Assembly: GCA_003020945.1 (NCBI GenBank)
Contig: PXRU01000017.1
Coordinates: 99,513 to 163,512 of the forward strand
Direction of reading: 5' to 3'
Source: Halobacteriales archaeon QS_6_71_20
GTDB taxonomy: Archaea > Halobacteriota > Halobacteria > Halobacteriales > Haloferacaceae
DNA: 64,000 nucleotides
Shown in pieces: positions 41,638 through 52,767 of the stretch. The position numbers and the translations under genes are program-made. Positions within the stretch are counted from its first letter, which is position 1. Every line of letters starts with the position of its first letter. The notes below the pieces were generated by a model. The model searched no databases, was not told the origin of the DNA, and saw only the letters and a program-made list of their open reading frames with translations.

Positions 41638-42654
41638 ATGAGCAGTCTCGCCGAGGTGTACGAGGGCCAAGTCGGCGAGTACGCCAGCCTCCAGCGTCTG
41701 TATCTCGGGGTGGGGTCGTTCTCACTGGGTGCGCTCCTCGTCATCGCGGGTATCGTAGTCGCGGCGACCGACGTCACGGCCGTCGCGTTCGGCTGGAACC
41801 TCGGGCAGGCGCGCGAGGCGGCCGGGATCCTCGCCGGGCTCGGCATCCCCGCGACGTTTCTCGGCGTGTTGGTCGTGATGCCGACGACCGAGCGGACGCA
41901 GGCGGCGGCCGTCGTCGGCGCGGGCGTCGCGGTGCTGGGCGTGGCGCTGTTCTCCCACGCGTACCCGTGTAACTGGTCGGGCGCCCAGTGTGCCGGGCAG
42001 TACGCCGACCTCACGCTGCCGACCGCCGGGGTGTACTTCCTGGGCGCGTTCACGACGTTCTGGTGTCTGTTCACCGGCGTCGCGAACTTCAAGGCCCGGA
42101 ACAACCCCGGCGGCACGGTGTCGCTGGAGGTCACTCGCGAGGGCGAGACGAAGGTGATCGAGGTGCCGCGCTCGACCGCCGAGGAGATCCGCGGAGCGAA
42201 GGGGTCGGCGGGCTCGGTCGGCGGCGTCGGCCTCCTCGGCGCCACGCCCGACGGGAGCGTCGAGACGCAGACCAACCGGACGACGCGCGAGGAGCCGGAG
42301 CGGGCCGCGGACCCCGCCTCGGCGGGGTCCGGGTCGCCCCCGAGCGCGGAGTCGGCCGCCGGGCCGGCCAGCGACGGCGGCGCGTCCGCCTCGGAGATCA
42401 CGCCGCTGACCGAGGCGACCGCGAGCACGGAGTCGCCGCCGACCGGGGGCGCTCCCTCCGCTCGCGGCCCGACCGCCGCCGACGCGGCCGACGACGGCGG
42501 CGTCCCGACCGAGCAGTCGCCCGGCGACACGTACTGCGGCTCCTGCGGCCGCTTCCAGTACGTCCGGACGGACCGGGGGATGCAGCCGTACTGCGGCCAC
42601 CACGACGAGATCATGGACGACATGGACGCCTGCGACGACTGGCGTCCGCGCTGA
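41638..42654 (+). CDS. DUF7139-type membrane protein with C-terminal zinc motif
   Basis: The 338-residue protein has four or five membrane helices in residues 20-150, a segment GVANFKARNNPGGTVSLEVTREGETKVIEVP, a long Ser/Ala/Gly-rich linker, and a final zinc-binding-like domain (YCGSCGRFQYV, MQPYCGHHDEIMDDMDACDDW). I recognise the haloarchaeal family annotated DUF7139; function unknown. The cysteine domain resembles the ends of other haloarchaeal membrane sensors. Leaderless-type promoter; stand-alone gene. Confidence 0.75.
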   Translation: MSSLAEVYEGQVGEYASLQRLYLGVGSFSLGALLVIAGIVVAATDVTAVAFGWNLGQAREAAGILAGLGIPATFLGVLVVMPTTERTQAAAVVGAGVAVLGVALFSHAYPCNWSGAQCAGQYADLTLPTAGVYFLGAFTTFWCLFTGVANFKARNNPGGTVSLEVTREGETKVIEVPRSTAEEIRGAKGSAGSVGGVGLLGATPDGSVETQTNRTTREEPERAADPASAGSGSPPSAESAAGPASDGGASASEITPLTEATASTESPPTGGAPSARGPTAADAADDGGVPTEQSPGDTYCGSCGRFQYVRTDRGMQPYCGHHDEIMDDMDACDDWRPR

Positions 42655-42702
42655 CGCCGCGGGACCGGCGGCGACGGGCCTCTCGGCCGCCACCCTCGAC
42701 GG

Positions 42703-43272
42703 CTACAGGCTCGCGAGCGTCTCGGCCACGTCGTCCCAGTGGCTCCCCTTCCAGAAGGCCTGCCCGCAGTCGAGACAGCGCCACAGCGGTCCCTCGTCGG
42801 GCGCGTACCCGGGGCGGTCGTCCCCCGGCCCGATCCGCTCGACCGGCCCGTTGCACGCGCCACACCGCGAGGGCCGGTCGGCCGGCTCCAGTCGGACGCC
42901 CGCCTCCCGTAGCTCCCGGAGCCGGTCGACCACCTCCGGCTCGGTCAGACGCACCGCGCCGGGCGTCCGCGCCGCGAGGTCGCGGTCCCGGGTGAGGAGT
43001 CGCCGGCCCTCCTCGGCCGCGAGCGTTCGGAGCGCCCCGTCGTCCTCGATCCCCCGGTCGAGCGCGTACGCGGCGTCGTACCCACAGATCCGGAGGTAGC
43101 TGGCGAGCCCGCCGAGCATCGCGTCCAGCAGCAGGCGGTCGCGCTCGGGGGTGATCGCCGCCTCACTGCCCGCGTCGCGGCCGTCATCACTCGGGGCGTG
43201 TCCATCATCGCGGCCGTCGTCGCCCGGTGAGCGCCCATCGCTGCGGTCGGGGTCGTCGTCCGGGGGACTCAC
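42703..43272 (-). CDS. Mut7-C family RNase domain protein
   Basis: The 189-residue protein (GTG at 43272) has an acidic N-terminus, then LLDAMLGGLASYLRICGYDAAYALD, the PIN-like Mut7-C domain with Asp ligands (also TRDRDLAAR), and a zinc ribbon CGACNGPVE...CLDCGQAFWKGSHWD. It should be a metal-dependent RNase. The start could be internal, since the first 45 residues are low complexity. It begins 4 nt after the polX stop, so it is the second gene of that operon. Confidence 0.87.
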   Translation of the reverse strand: MSPPDDDPDRSDGRSPGDDGRDDGHAPSDDGRDAGSEAAITPERDRLLLDAMLGGLASYLRICGYDAAYALDRGIEDDGALRTLAAEEGRRLLTRDRDLAARTPGAVRLTEPEVVDRLRELREAGVRLEPADRPSRCGACNGPVERIGPGDDRPGYAPDEGPLWRCLDCGQAFWKGSHWDDVAETLASL

Positions 43273-43276
43273 GGGC

Positions 43277-45079
43277 TCACCCGTCGAGGAACGTTCGGAG
43301 GCCGTCGGCGTCGCGGGCGTTCACCACGTCTGCGGTCTCGGCCCACCCGCGGCGGGCGGTGTGGACGCCGTACCGAACGTTGTCGAACTCTCCGGGGGAG
43401 TGTGCATCGGTGTTCACGGCGATCGGCGCGCCCGCCTCGACGGCCGCGCGGACGGCGTCGCCGTGGAGGTCGAGGCGGGCGGGGTTGGCGTTCACCTCCA
43501 GCGCGGTGCCGGCGGCCGCCGCCGCCGTCGCGAGGCGCTCGAAGTCCACATCCAGGCCGGCGCGTTCGTTGATGAGCCGCCCGGTCGGGTGGCCGAGGAC
43601 GTCCACCTCGGGGTGTTCGACCGCCCGGACCAGCCGCTCGGTGGCGTCGCCTTGGCTGAGGGCGGCGTGGGGCGAGGCGATCACGACGTCGAGCTCCGCG
43701 AGCAGGTCGTCGTCGGTCGTCACGTCGCCGTCGGCGTCGACGTTCGCCTCGACGCCGTGAAACACCGCGATGTCGGCCTCCTCGCGGGCGGCCGCGACCG
43801 CGTCGGCCTGCTCGCGAACCTCGGCGTCGGAGAGGCCGGTGTCGCCGAACACGCCCGGCCCCTCGGCGTGGTCGGTGACGCAGTGGTAGTCGTAGCCGCG
43901 GTCGGCCGCGGCCGCGACCATCTCCGCGACCGTGGCGCCGCCGTCGGACCACTCCGTGTGGGTGTGGAGGTCGCCGCGGATCTCCCCCTCGGCGAGGAGG
44001 TCGGGGAGCTCGCCGGCCGCGGCGGCGTCGATCTCGCCGGTGCCCTCCCGCAACTCCGGCGGGATCACCGGGAGGTCGAGCGCGCCGTACACGTCGGACT
44101 CGTCGGCGCCGCCGAGGTGCTCGCCGGCGCGCTGCCCCGCGTCGGCGCCGTCGCCGCCGCCCGCGTCGTCGGCCGCGTCCGCGTCCGCGCCCGGTGCACT
44201 GTCCGAGTCCAGTTCCGAAACGTCGAACACGCCGTACTCGTTGAGCTTCAGCCCGCGGTCGATCGCGCGGTTGCGGAGGACGACGTTGTGGTCCTTCGAC
44301 CCGGTGAAGTACTGCAGCGCGGCGCCGAACTCCTCGGGGACGACCACCCGGAGGTCGACCCGCACCCCGCCGGCGCGGACGCTCGCCTTCTGCTCGCCCG
44401 CCTCGATCGTCCCGTCGGCGGCGGGCCAGTCGACGAACGCGTCGACGACCGTCCCGCCGGACCCGCTGGCGACGAGCACGTCCACGTCGCCGATGGTGTC
44501 CTTCCACCGGCGGATCGACCCGGCGACATCGACGCGGTCGACCGCGTCCTCGGCCGCCAGGTGTTCGACCACGCCGTCCGCGAGCGGCCGGGCGGCGCCC
44601 AGCCGCTGACGCCGGCCTGCCTCCCGCGCGAACGCGACGTTCTCGCGGATGTTCTCCTCGGTCTTCGCACCGAACCCCTCTACTGCCCGTATCTCCCCGG
44701 CCTCGGCCGCCGCCTCCAGTTCGTCCAGCGTCGTGATCTCGAGTTCCTCGTAGAGTTTGCCGACAGTCTTCGGGCCGACACCCTCCACCCGCGTCAGGGC
44801 GGCCATATCGACCGGGAGCTCCGCCCGCAGCTCCTCCAGCTCCTCGATCGTCCCGCTGTCGAGGTACTCGACGACCTTGGCGGCGATCGCGTCGCCGACG
44901 CGGTCGATCTCCGCGACGGCGTCGGCTCCGCCCTCGCTCGCGAGGTCCTCGACCGCCCGCGGGTGGTCGCGAACGTTGTCGGCGGCGCGGCGGTAGGCGA
45001 CCGGCTTGTACTCGACGCCCTGCGCCTCCAGCAGGTCCGCGAACTCCTCGATCCGCGCGGCGACCTCGGCGTTTCGCAT
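43277..45079 (-). CDS. polX: PolX: family X DNA polymerase with C-terminal PHP domain
   Basis: The 600-residue protein has N-terminal HhH/8-kDa parts (VAARIEEFADLLEAQGV, AYRRAADNVRD, TRVEGVGPKTVGKLYEEL), the polymerase nucleotidyltransferase motif VAGSIRRWKDTIGDVDVLV with catalytic Asp pair, and a C-terminal PHP nuclease-like domain (GDLHTHTEWSDGGATVAEM, VTDHAEGPGV, IASPHAALSQG, NTDAHSPGEFDNVRYG). A low-complexity Asp/Gly insertion (about residues 300-340) separates them. It fills short gaps in base-excision repair. The ATG at 45079 follows the family start. Operon with the Mut7-C gene. Confidence 0.95.
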   Translation of the reverse strand: MRNAEVAARIEEFADLLEAQGVEYKPVAYRRAADNVRDHPRAVEDLASEGGADAVAEIDRVGDAIAAKVVEYLDSGTIEELEELRAELPVDMAALTRVEGVGPKTVGKLYEELEITTLDELEAAAEAGEIRAVEGFGAKTEENIRENVAFAREAGRRQRLGAARPLADGVVEHLAAEDAVDRVDVAGSIRRWKDTIGDVDVLVASGSGGTVVDAFVDWPAADGTIEAGEQKASVRAGGVRVDLRVVVPEEFGAALQYFTGSKDHNVVLRNRAIDRGLKLNEYGVFDVSELDSDSAPGADADAADDAGGGDGADAGQRAGEHLGGADESDVYGALDLPVIPPELREGTGEIDAAAAGELPDLLAEGEIRGDLHTHTEWSDGGATVAEMVAAAADRGYDYHCVTDHAEGPGVFGDTGLSDAEVREQADAVAAAREEADIAVFHGVEANVDADGDVTTDDDLLAELDVVIASPHAALSQGDATERLVRAVEHPEVDVLGHPTGRLINERAGLDVDFERLATAAAAAGTALEVNANPARLDLHGDAVRAAVEAGAPIAVNTDAHSPGEFDNVRYGVHTARRGWAETADVVNARDADGLRTFLDG

Positions 45080-45214
45080 GGATCGGTGTCGGCGTGCGCG
45101 CGACTTAGAACGACCGGCTCCCCGGCCGGTCCCGCGCTTTCGCCGGCTCCGCCCGCCAGTCGGCTCCACACTCCGGCCGGCTCCACGCCCCGGTCAGCCC
45201 TATGTGTCGGCCGG

Positions 45215-45658
45215 TCAGTGGCCGCCGCGCTTGCTCCCGCTGGCGTCGTCCCGTCCCAGCGCCTTCTTCAGGAAGCTCATCCACCGCTTCCGGTCCATCG
45301 CCTCCTGCCGCCGGGCCTCGGTCTCCACGTCGGCCGGCCGGAGCGTGTCAAGCGCTTCCAGCGCGCGGTCGATGCCGATGATGCTCGCGGCCAACTCCTC
45401 GCCGGTCTCGAAGTCGACGCGGTTCTGTTCGATCCGTTCGAGCCGTTCGAGGCGCTCCCGGCGGAGGTTCCGCTTGGCCCGCTCGACGCGCTCGCGCTCC
45501 CCCTCCGGAACCGTATCGCGGCGCTTGATCTCGAAGACGAACTCCCGGAGATCGATCGCCTCGCCCTGCACCTCGATGCGGTCCGGGATGTCGACGCCGA
45601 TGGTGGCGCTTTCCTTGTTGACGCGTTCGAGGAGCTGTTTGCGCTGGTACTCCTGCAC
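45215..45658 (-). CDS. DUF5788-family haloarchaeal protein
   Basis: The 147-residue protein (GTG at 45658, start VQEYQRKQLLERVNKESAT) has IEVQGEAIDLREFVFEIKRRDTVPEGE followed by a long Arg/Glu-rich helix with coiled-coil character, and ends in a basic tail GSKRGGH. I recognise DUF5788, conserved in haloarchaea with unknown function. The longer frame upstream is Arg/Gly shadow. It is divergent from the mutase gene at 45848. Confidence 0.8.
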   Translation of the reverse strand: MQEYQRKQLLERVNKESATIGVDIPDRIEVQGEAIDLREFVFEIKRRDTVPEGERERVERAKRNLRRERLERLERIEQNRVDFETGEELAASIIGIDRALEALDTLRPADVETEARRQEAMDRKRWMSFLKKALGRDDASGSKRGGH

Positions 45659-45847
45659 GGGTGTTCGTCGGCCATTGGGGCGCGAGCCGGTTTCACCTTT
45701 CGCTCGGCCGCCCCGGCGTCGCCCCTCCTCGGGCGCCCAAGCGTCGCGTCGCCGCCCGAACGGCCGGATCCGCACCGATCCCCCGAACCGCCACGAGGGC
45801 CCCCGCCACCCGAATCGTTAATGGTCCTTCCGGTAGTCCACACGGGT

Positions 45848-47551
45848 ATGTACGACGACGACGACCTCGCGGAGATCCGCGAGCACCGCGAGGAGTGGGA
45901 GGCGGAGACCCGGGACCCGGTCGTCGACGCCCACGGAGAGCGGAAGGACCGGTTCGCGACCGTCTCGAACCTGGAGGTCGACGACCTGTACACGCCCGAG
46001 GACGTCGCCGACGTCGACTACGAGGCGGACATCGGCTTCCCCGGAGAGGAGCCGTACACCCGGGGGCCGTACCCGACGATGTACCGCGGCCGGACGTGGA
46101 CGATGCGGCAGTTCGCCGGCTTCGGCACCGCGACGGAGACGAACGAGCGCTTCCACTACCTCATCGAGAACGGGCAGACGGGGCTCTCGACGGCGTTCGA
46201 CATGCCGTCGCTGATGGGGAAGGACTCCGACGACCCGCTGTCGGACGGCGAGGTCGGCAAGGAGGGCGTCGCCGTCGACACGCTGCGGGACATGGAGGTG
46301 CTGTTCGACGGCATCGACATCGGCGAGGTGTCGACCTCGTTCACGATCAACCCCAGCGCGCCGGTGATCTTCGCGATGTACGTCGCGCTCGCCGACCGGA
46401 AGGGAATCCCCCGCGAGGAACTGCGCGGCACCTTTCAAAACGACATGCTCAAGGAGTTCATGGCCCAGAAGGAGTGGGTGATACCCCCCGAGCCCTCCCT
46501 GGATCTGGTCACCGACACCGTCGAGTTCGCCGTCGAGGAGACGCCGGGCATCTACCCCATCTCCGTCTCCGGCTACCACATCCGCGAGGCGGGGTCGACG
46601 GCGATCCAGGAGCTGGCGTTCACGCTCGCGGACGGCTTCGCGTACGTCGAGGACGCCGAGGAGCGCGGGATGGACGTCGACGAGGTGGCGCCGCAGCTCT
46701 CCTTCTTCTTCAACTCTCACAACTCCGTCTTCGAGGAGGTGGCGAAGTTCCGCGCCGGCCGGCGCATCTACGCGCGGATCATGGACGAGTGGTACGGTGC
46801 CGAGGCGGAGGCGTCCAAGCGGCTGAAGTTCCACACCCAGACGGCCGGCCAGTCGCTCACCGCCCAGCAGCCGCTCAACAACATCGTCCGCGTGACGATC
46901 CAGGCGCTTGCGGGCGTGCTCGGCGGCACCCAGAGCCTCCACACCAACTCCTTCGACGAGGCGCTGGCGCTCCCCTCCGAGGAGGCGGTGCGGGTCGCGC
47001 TGCGGACCCAGCAGATCATCGCCGAGGAGTCGGGCGCGGCCGACTCCGTCGACCCGCTGGCGGGCTCGTTCATGGTCGAGAGCCTCACCGACGAGGTGGA
47101 GGAGAAGACGATGGCGTACATCGAGGAGATCAGGGAGATGGGCGACGGCTCCGTCCGCGACGGCGTGCTCGCGGGCATCGAGCAGGGCTACTTCCACCGC
47201 GAGATCCAGGAGGCAAGCTACGAGTACCAGGAGCGGGTCGACGACGGCGAGGAGGTCGTCGTCGGCGTCAACGAGTACACCGTCGAGGACGACCCCGACC
47301 CGGACCTGCTCCACGTCGACGAGGAGGTTCAGGAGCGCCAGTTGGAGCGGCTCGCCGAGGTGAAGGCGGACCGCGACGACGACGCCGTCGAGGAGACGCT
47401 CGGGGCGCTGGACGCGGCCATCGAGAACGACGAGAACGTGATGCCGTACGTCGTCGACGCGGTGAAGGCGTACGCCACCATGGGGGAGATCATGGACGTC
47501 TTCGAGACGCACTTCGGCGCCTACCGGGAGAAGATCGGGCTCGCGTCCTAG
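45848..47551 (+). CDS. mcmA: Methylmalonyl-CoA mutase large (catalytic) subunit
   Basis: The 567-residue protein has EEPYTRGPYPTMYRGRTWTMRQFAGFGTA, the CoA-binding end of the TIM barrel, NERFHYLIENGQTGLSTAFDMPSLMGKD, and FHTQTAGQSLTAQQPLNNIVR near the active site. It stops before any cobalamin-binding domain, so a separate small subunit is needed and is not in this window. The enzyme interconverts methylmalonyl-CoA and succinyl-CoA, used in propionate and odd-chain use and in the haloarchaeal methylaspartate cycle. The ATG at 45848 fits the TATA-like CGTTAATGG at 45814. Confidence 0.93.
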   Translation: MYDDDDLAEIREHREEWEAETRDPVVDAHGERKDRFATVSNLEVDDLYTPEDVADVDYEADIGFPGEEPYTRGPYPTMYRGRTWTMRQFAGFGTATETNERFHYLIENGQTGLSTAFDMPSLMGKDSDDPLSDGEVGKEGVAVDTLRDMEVLFDGIDIGEVSTSFTINPSAPVIFAMYVALADRKGIPREELRGTFQNDMLKEFMAQKEWVIPPEPSLDLVTDTVEFAVEETPGIYPISVSGYHIREAGSTAIQELAFTLADGFAYVEDAEERGMDVDEVAPQLSFFFNSHNSVFEEVAKFRAGRRIYARIMDEWYGAEAEASKRLKFHTQTAGQSLTAQQPLNNIVRVTIQALAGVLGGTQSLHTNSFDEALALPSEEAVRVALRTQQIIAEESGAADSVDPLAGSFMVESLTDEVEEKTMAYIEEIREMGDGSVRDGVLAGIEQGYFHREIQEASYEYQERVDDGEEVVVGVNEYTVEDDPDPDLLHVDEEVQERQLERLAEVKADRDDDAVEETLGALDAAIENDENVMPYVVDAVKAYATMGEIMDVFETHFGAYREKIGLAS

Positions 47552-47631
47552 CGCGGCCGCGACCCGAAACGGCGGCCGGCGCCCCGGCCGCTTCGGTGGA
47601 CTTACTTCGGTGGTGGCTATTGGACGGCACG

Positions 47632-47907
47632 ATGGACGGCGTTCTGTGGTACGTACTCACCGGAACTCGGGGGGGGAAGAACCGGGTCCGGATCCTGAAG
47701 GCGCTCGACGAGCGCCCTCGGAACGCCAACCGTCTCGCGAAGTCGCTCGAACTCGACTACACGACGATCAGACACCACCTGGACGTACTGTGCGACAACG
47801 GCGTGTTGCACAAGCAGGGCGGCGACTACGGCGCGGTGTACCTCCCGACCGACCGCGTGCGGCGACACTGGGACACCGTCGAACAGATCATGGAGCAGGT
47901 AGAATGA
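47632..47907 (+). CDS. Winged-helix (ArsR-like) regulator, first of a two-gene module
   Basis: The 91-residue protein begins DGVLWYVLTGTRGGKNRVRILKALDERPRN and has ANRLAKSLELDYTTIRHHLDVLCDNGVLHKQGGDYGAVY, a clear winged helix. CTTACTT about 28 nt upstream supports the ATG at 47632. The next gene encodes a small membrane protein on the same strand; the pair is common in haloarchaea and may regulate itself. No metal or ligand motif is seen. Confidence 0.83.
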   Translation: MDGVLWYVLTGTRGGKNRVRILKALDERPRNANRLAKSLELDYTTIRHHLDVLCDNGVLHKQGGDYGAVYLPTDRVRRHWDTVEQIMEQVE

Positions 47908-47938
47908 CCAACGGATCCGCGAGACCGACGCCCGGAAA

Positions 47939-47949
47939 GAGTATAAACG
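47939..47949 (+). promoter_or_regulatory. TATA box of the small membrane protein gene
   Basis: GAGTATAAACG about 30 nt before the ATG at 47978. Confidence 0.55.
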
Positions 47950-47977
47950 CGCGACCCCGGTATTGGGGGGTGAGCCG

Positions 47978-48280
47978 ATGAGCCTCTGGTTGCAGGTGAC
48001 GTGGGCCGCCGCCGCGCTCAACGTCGTTCTCCTCGTCGGGCTGACGTCCGTGTGGGGGCGCAACTACGCGCAGTTCCGCTCGAAGCACACGCTCGGACTG
48101 GCCGCCTTCGGCGCGATCCTGCTCGCGGAGAACACGCTCGCGCTGTACGTCTTCTATCTCCACCCGGTCCTCAGCGAGTGGATCGCCGCGCAGGCGCCGA
48201 TCGCCCACCTGGCGGTCGGCGGCCTCCGGCTGCTGGAGCTGGTCGCGCTGTCGGTTCTCGTGTCGGTCACCTGGGACTGA
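47978..48280 (+). CDS. Small three-helix membrane protein, second of the HTH module
   Basis: The 100-residue protein has three hydrophobic helices (LWLQVTWAAAALNVVLLVGLT, AAFGAILLAENTLALYVFYL, and GLRLLELVALSVLVSVT), with the basic YAQFRSKHT segment between the first two. I recall similar proteins always beside a small winged-helix gene in haloarchaea, but know no function. It has its own TATA box, 70 nt after the regulator. Confidence 0.75.
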   Translation: MSLWLQVTWAAAALNVVLLVGLTSVWGRNYAQFRSKHTLGLAAFGAILLAENTLALYVFYLHPVLSEWIAAQAPIAHLAVGGLRLLELVALSVLVSVTWD

Positions 48281-48390
48281 CACCGGCGTCGATCGGCCCG
48301 GTCCGCGCCGACGGCGCGGCTCCGACGGTCGGCGTCATTCGACGCGCACAACCCCGCTACGACGCCGGTTACCCGTCTCGGGTGAGGCAG

Positions 48391-48400
48391 TTTTATCACG
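48391..48400 (+). promoter_or_regulatory. TATA-like element of acs
   Basis: TTTTATCACG about 30 nt before the ATG at 48426. Confidence 0.5.
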
Positions 48401-48425
48401 GTCGATTCCGACCCATGCTGTAACT

Positions 48426-50420
<1,995 letters not shown>

Positions 50421-50676
50421 GCGCCGGCCGACCGACTCGATCCCGCATCGCCGCGCCGACTGCCCTCCCCCGCCGTTCTCCCGCGTCGCCGACCCCCCGT
50501 TCCAACCGTGGGTCCTTCACATCGCCGACCGCGGGTCCCGGCCCGCGCGCCGCGCGGCATCCGTCGCTCGGACGGCCGCATGGGCGCGCCGCGTCGACCC
50601 CCTCACGCGGCACCCTCGCGGCGACGACGGCCCGGGGTCGCGGACCGCTGTGCGGGCGTCGATCGTCCCCCACAAC

Positions 50677-50686
50677 GATTATCACG
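50677..50686 (+). promoter_or_regulatory. TATA-like element of the second acyl-CoA ligase
   Basis: GATTATCACG about 28 nt before the ATG at 50711. Confidence 0.5.
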
Positions 50687-50710
50687 AACGTGCCTGAAGG
50701 TTCGCTGACT

Positions 50711-52321
50711 ATGGAGAAACCGCTGTTGGCGACCGAGTTCCTCGACAGGGCCCGCCGCAACTACGGCGACCGCGAGGCGGTCGTCGGCGTCGACGGCGAC
50801 CGGTACACGTACGACGAGCTGGGCGAACGCGCCGACGGCTTCGCCGCCGGCCTGCAGGAGCGCGGGGTCGGGAAGGGCGACCGGGTGGCCGTGCTCGACC
50901 CGAACACCCACCGGCACCTGGAGGCGGCGTACGGCTGTTTCCAGACGGGCGCGGTCCACACGCCGCTGAACTACCGGCTCGTCGAGTCGGACTTCGAGTA
51001 CATCCTGAACGACGCCGGGGTGACGGCGGTCTACGCCGACCACGCGTACGCCGAGACGGTGCAGGCCGTCCGCGACGACGTGCCGACGGAGACGTTCGTC
51101 ACCGACGACCCCGACGCCGTCGAGGGCGACTGGGAGGCGTTCGAGGACGTCGTCGGCGGCGGCACCGACTACGACCGCCCGGAGATGAGCGAGGACGAGG
51201 TCGTCACGATCAACTACACCTCCGGGACGACGGGCGACCCGAAGGGGGTCTGTCGCACGCACCGGACGGAGACGCTGCACGCGTACATCATCTCCGTCCA
51301 TCAGGAGATCAGCGACGACGATACGTATCTGTGGACGCTGCCGATGTTCCACGTCAACGGCTGGGGCCACATCTACGCGGTCACGGGGATGGGCGCCCGG
51401 CACGTCTGCACCCGCGGCGTCGACGCCGAGTACGTGTTCGAGATGCTCCGCACCGAGGACGTGACGTACTTCTGTGCGGCGCCGACCGTGATCAAGATGC
51501 TCGGCGACCACCTCGCCGAGCACGGGGGCGAACCCGACGCCGGTCAGGACGTCCGCGTCGCCACCGCGGGCGCGGCCCCGCCCGAGGCGACGATCCGCAC
51601 CGCCGAGGACGAGTTCGGCTGGTACATGAAACACGTGTACGGCGCCACGGAGACCGGGCCGCTCATCACCACCTCCGACGCCCGGCGCTACTTCGACGAC
51701 GACTCCGACGACCGCTTCGCGGTGAAGAAGAGTCAGGGGTTCGGCTACCTCGGCACCGAGATCCGCGTGGTCGACGAGGACGGGAACGACGTCCCCGCGG
51801 ACGGCGAGACGATCGGCGAGATCGTCGTGCGCGGCAACCAGGTGATGGACCGCTACTGGGACGAGCCCGACGCGACCGCGGAGGCGTTCTCCGACCGCGT
51901 CGACGGGTACTACCACATGGGCGATCTGGCGGTGGTGAACGACGACGGGATGATCCAGATCCAGGACCGCAAGAAGGACATCATCGTCTCCGGGGGCGAG
52001 AACATCTCCTCGATCGAGGTGGAGGACACGCTGTTCAGCCACGACCGGGTGGACGACGTGGCGGTGGTCCCCTCCCCGCACGACGACTGGGGCGAGACGC
52101 CGAAGGCGTTCGTCGTGCCCGCCGGCGGCGACCCGAACGACCCCGGCGTCACCGCCGACGACCTGATCCGGTACGCCCGCGACGACATGGCCCATTTCAA
52201 GGCGCCCACCCGGATCGAGTTCGTGAAACAGCTCCCGAAGACCTCCACTGGGAAGGTCCAGAAGTTCGAGCTCCGCCAGGCGGAATGGGACGGAGAGGAG
52301 CGGATGGTCGGCCAGGGGTAG
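50711..52321 (+). CDS. Acyl-CoA synthetase (AMP-forming), fatty acid or DmdB-like
   Basis: The 536-residue ligase has INYTSGTTGDPKGVCRTHR (about residue 170), the FHVNGWGHIYAVTGMGARHV loop, VYGATETGP, the hinge IQDRKKDIIVSGGENISS and the catalytic Lys in KTSTGKVQKFEL near 513. The shape matches medium/long-chain fatty-acyl or 3-methylmercaptopropionyl-CoA ligases; the chain length cannot be told. The upstream open frame is a shadow of acs, and the TATA-like element fixes the ATG at 50711. Confidence 0.9.
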   Translation: MEKPLLATEFLDRARRNYGDREAVVGVDGDRYTYDELGERADGFAAGLQERGVGKGDRVAVLDPNTHRHLEAAYGCFQTGAVHTPLNYRLVESDFEYILNDAGVTAVYADHAYAETVQAVRDDVPTETFVTDDPDAVEGDWEAFEDVVGGGTDYDRPEMSEDEVVTINYTSGTTGDPKGVCRTHRTETLHAYIISVHQEISDDDTYLWTLPMFHVNGWGHIYAVTGMGARHVCTRGVDAEYVFEMLRTEDVTYFCAAPTVIKMLGDHLAEHGGEPDAGQDVRVATAGAAPPEATIRTAEDEFGWYMKHVYGATETGPLITTSDARRYFDDDSDDRFAVKKSQGFGYLGTEIRVVDEDGNDVPADGETIGEIVVRGNQVMDRYWDEPDATAEAFSDRVDGYYHMGDLAVVNDDGMIQIQDRKKDIIVSGGENISSIEVEDTLFSHDRVDDVAVVPSPHDDWGETPKAFVVPAGGDPNDPGVTADDLIRYARDDMAHFKAPTRIEFVKQLPKTSTGKVQKFELRQAEWDGEERMVGQG

Positions 52322-52374
52322 ACGGATCCGCTGTAGCCGGAGGTATTAGAGTAGTCGGAGGAACTGCGGGACTA

Positions 52375-52449
52375 ATGTGCGAAAGTTGCAACAGCCCCGC
52401 AGAAGATCCACCGAGGGAATACAGACAACGATATGATGCCATCATCTAA
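52375..52449 (+). CDS. Possible 24-residue microprotein with CxxC
   Basis: MCESCNSPAEDPP start, ends DAII. It lies 53 nt after the ligase and 9 nt before the next start, in AT-richer DNA. A TATA-like GGTATTAGAG about 33 nt upstream could serve it. One C-x2-C pair only; haloarchaeal zinc microproteins usually have two, so this may be a leader ORF or chance. Confidence 0.3.
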   Translation: MCESCNSPAEDPPREYRQRYDAII

Positions 52450-52458
52450 TGTTCACGT

Positions 52459-52767
52459 ATGAATTATAAGAAATTCGGTAGTGCGTTCACCGTACTCGGG
52501 ATCAGCCCGGTCGTGTTCTCGTGGTTAGAGATACTCGGCATGGTGGGTACGGAATCAGTGCTCGATACTGGTCTGGTTCTCAACACTCTCGCGTTCAACG
52601 GAATTTTTATCGCATGGTTGGGAATCGGAATATACAATCGGCAGATACGGTTCACTGATGAGTTTCCTACGGGAAGTCAGAAAGCGTTGGTAACACTCAC
52701 CTACGTAGCGGCCGGTTTCACCGTTCTTGTAGCATTGTTGGTTACAATAGTATTCCTCATTTTATAA
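52459..52767 (+). CDS. Unknown three-helix membrane protein in an AT-richer islet
   Basis: The 102-residue protein (start MNYKKFGSAFTVLGISPVVF) has three hydrophobic helices, around residues 8-28, 35-58 and 75-102, and few acidic residues, unlike its neighbours. Codons use A and T at third positions far more than the rest of the window (for example AAT TAT AAG AAA TTC GGT AGT). No family recognised. The composition and islet position suggest recent acquisition, perhaps from a virus or plasmid, though no mobile gene is seen. Confidence 0.65.
   Translation: MNYKKFGSAFTVLGISPVVFSWLEILGMVGTESVLDTGLVLNTLAFNGIFIAWLGIGIYNRQIRFTDEFPTGSQKALVTLTYVAAGFTVLVALLVTIVFLIL

Noticed and set aside
43151..45847. 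Upstream open part of the mutase frame (about 900 codons)
   Set aside because: Antisense to polX, Mut7-C and DUF5788; the mutase family starts at 45848.
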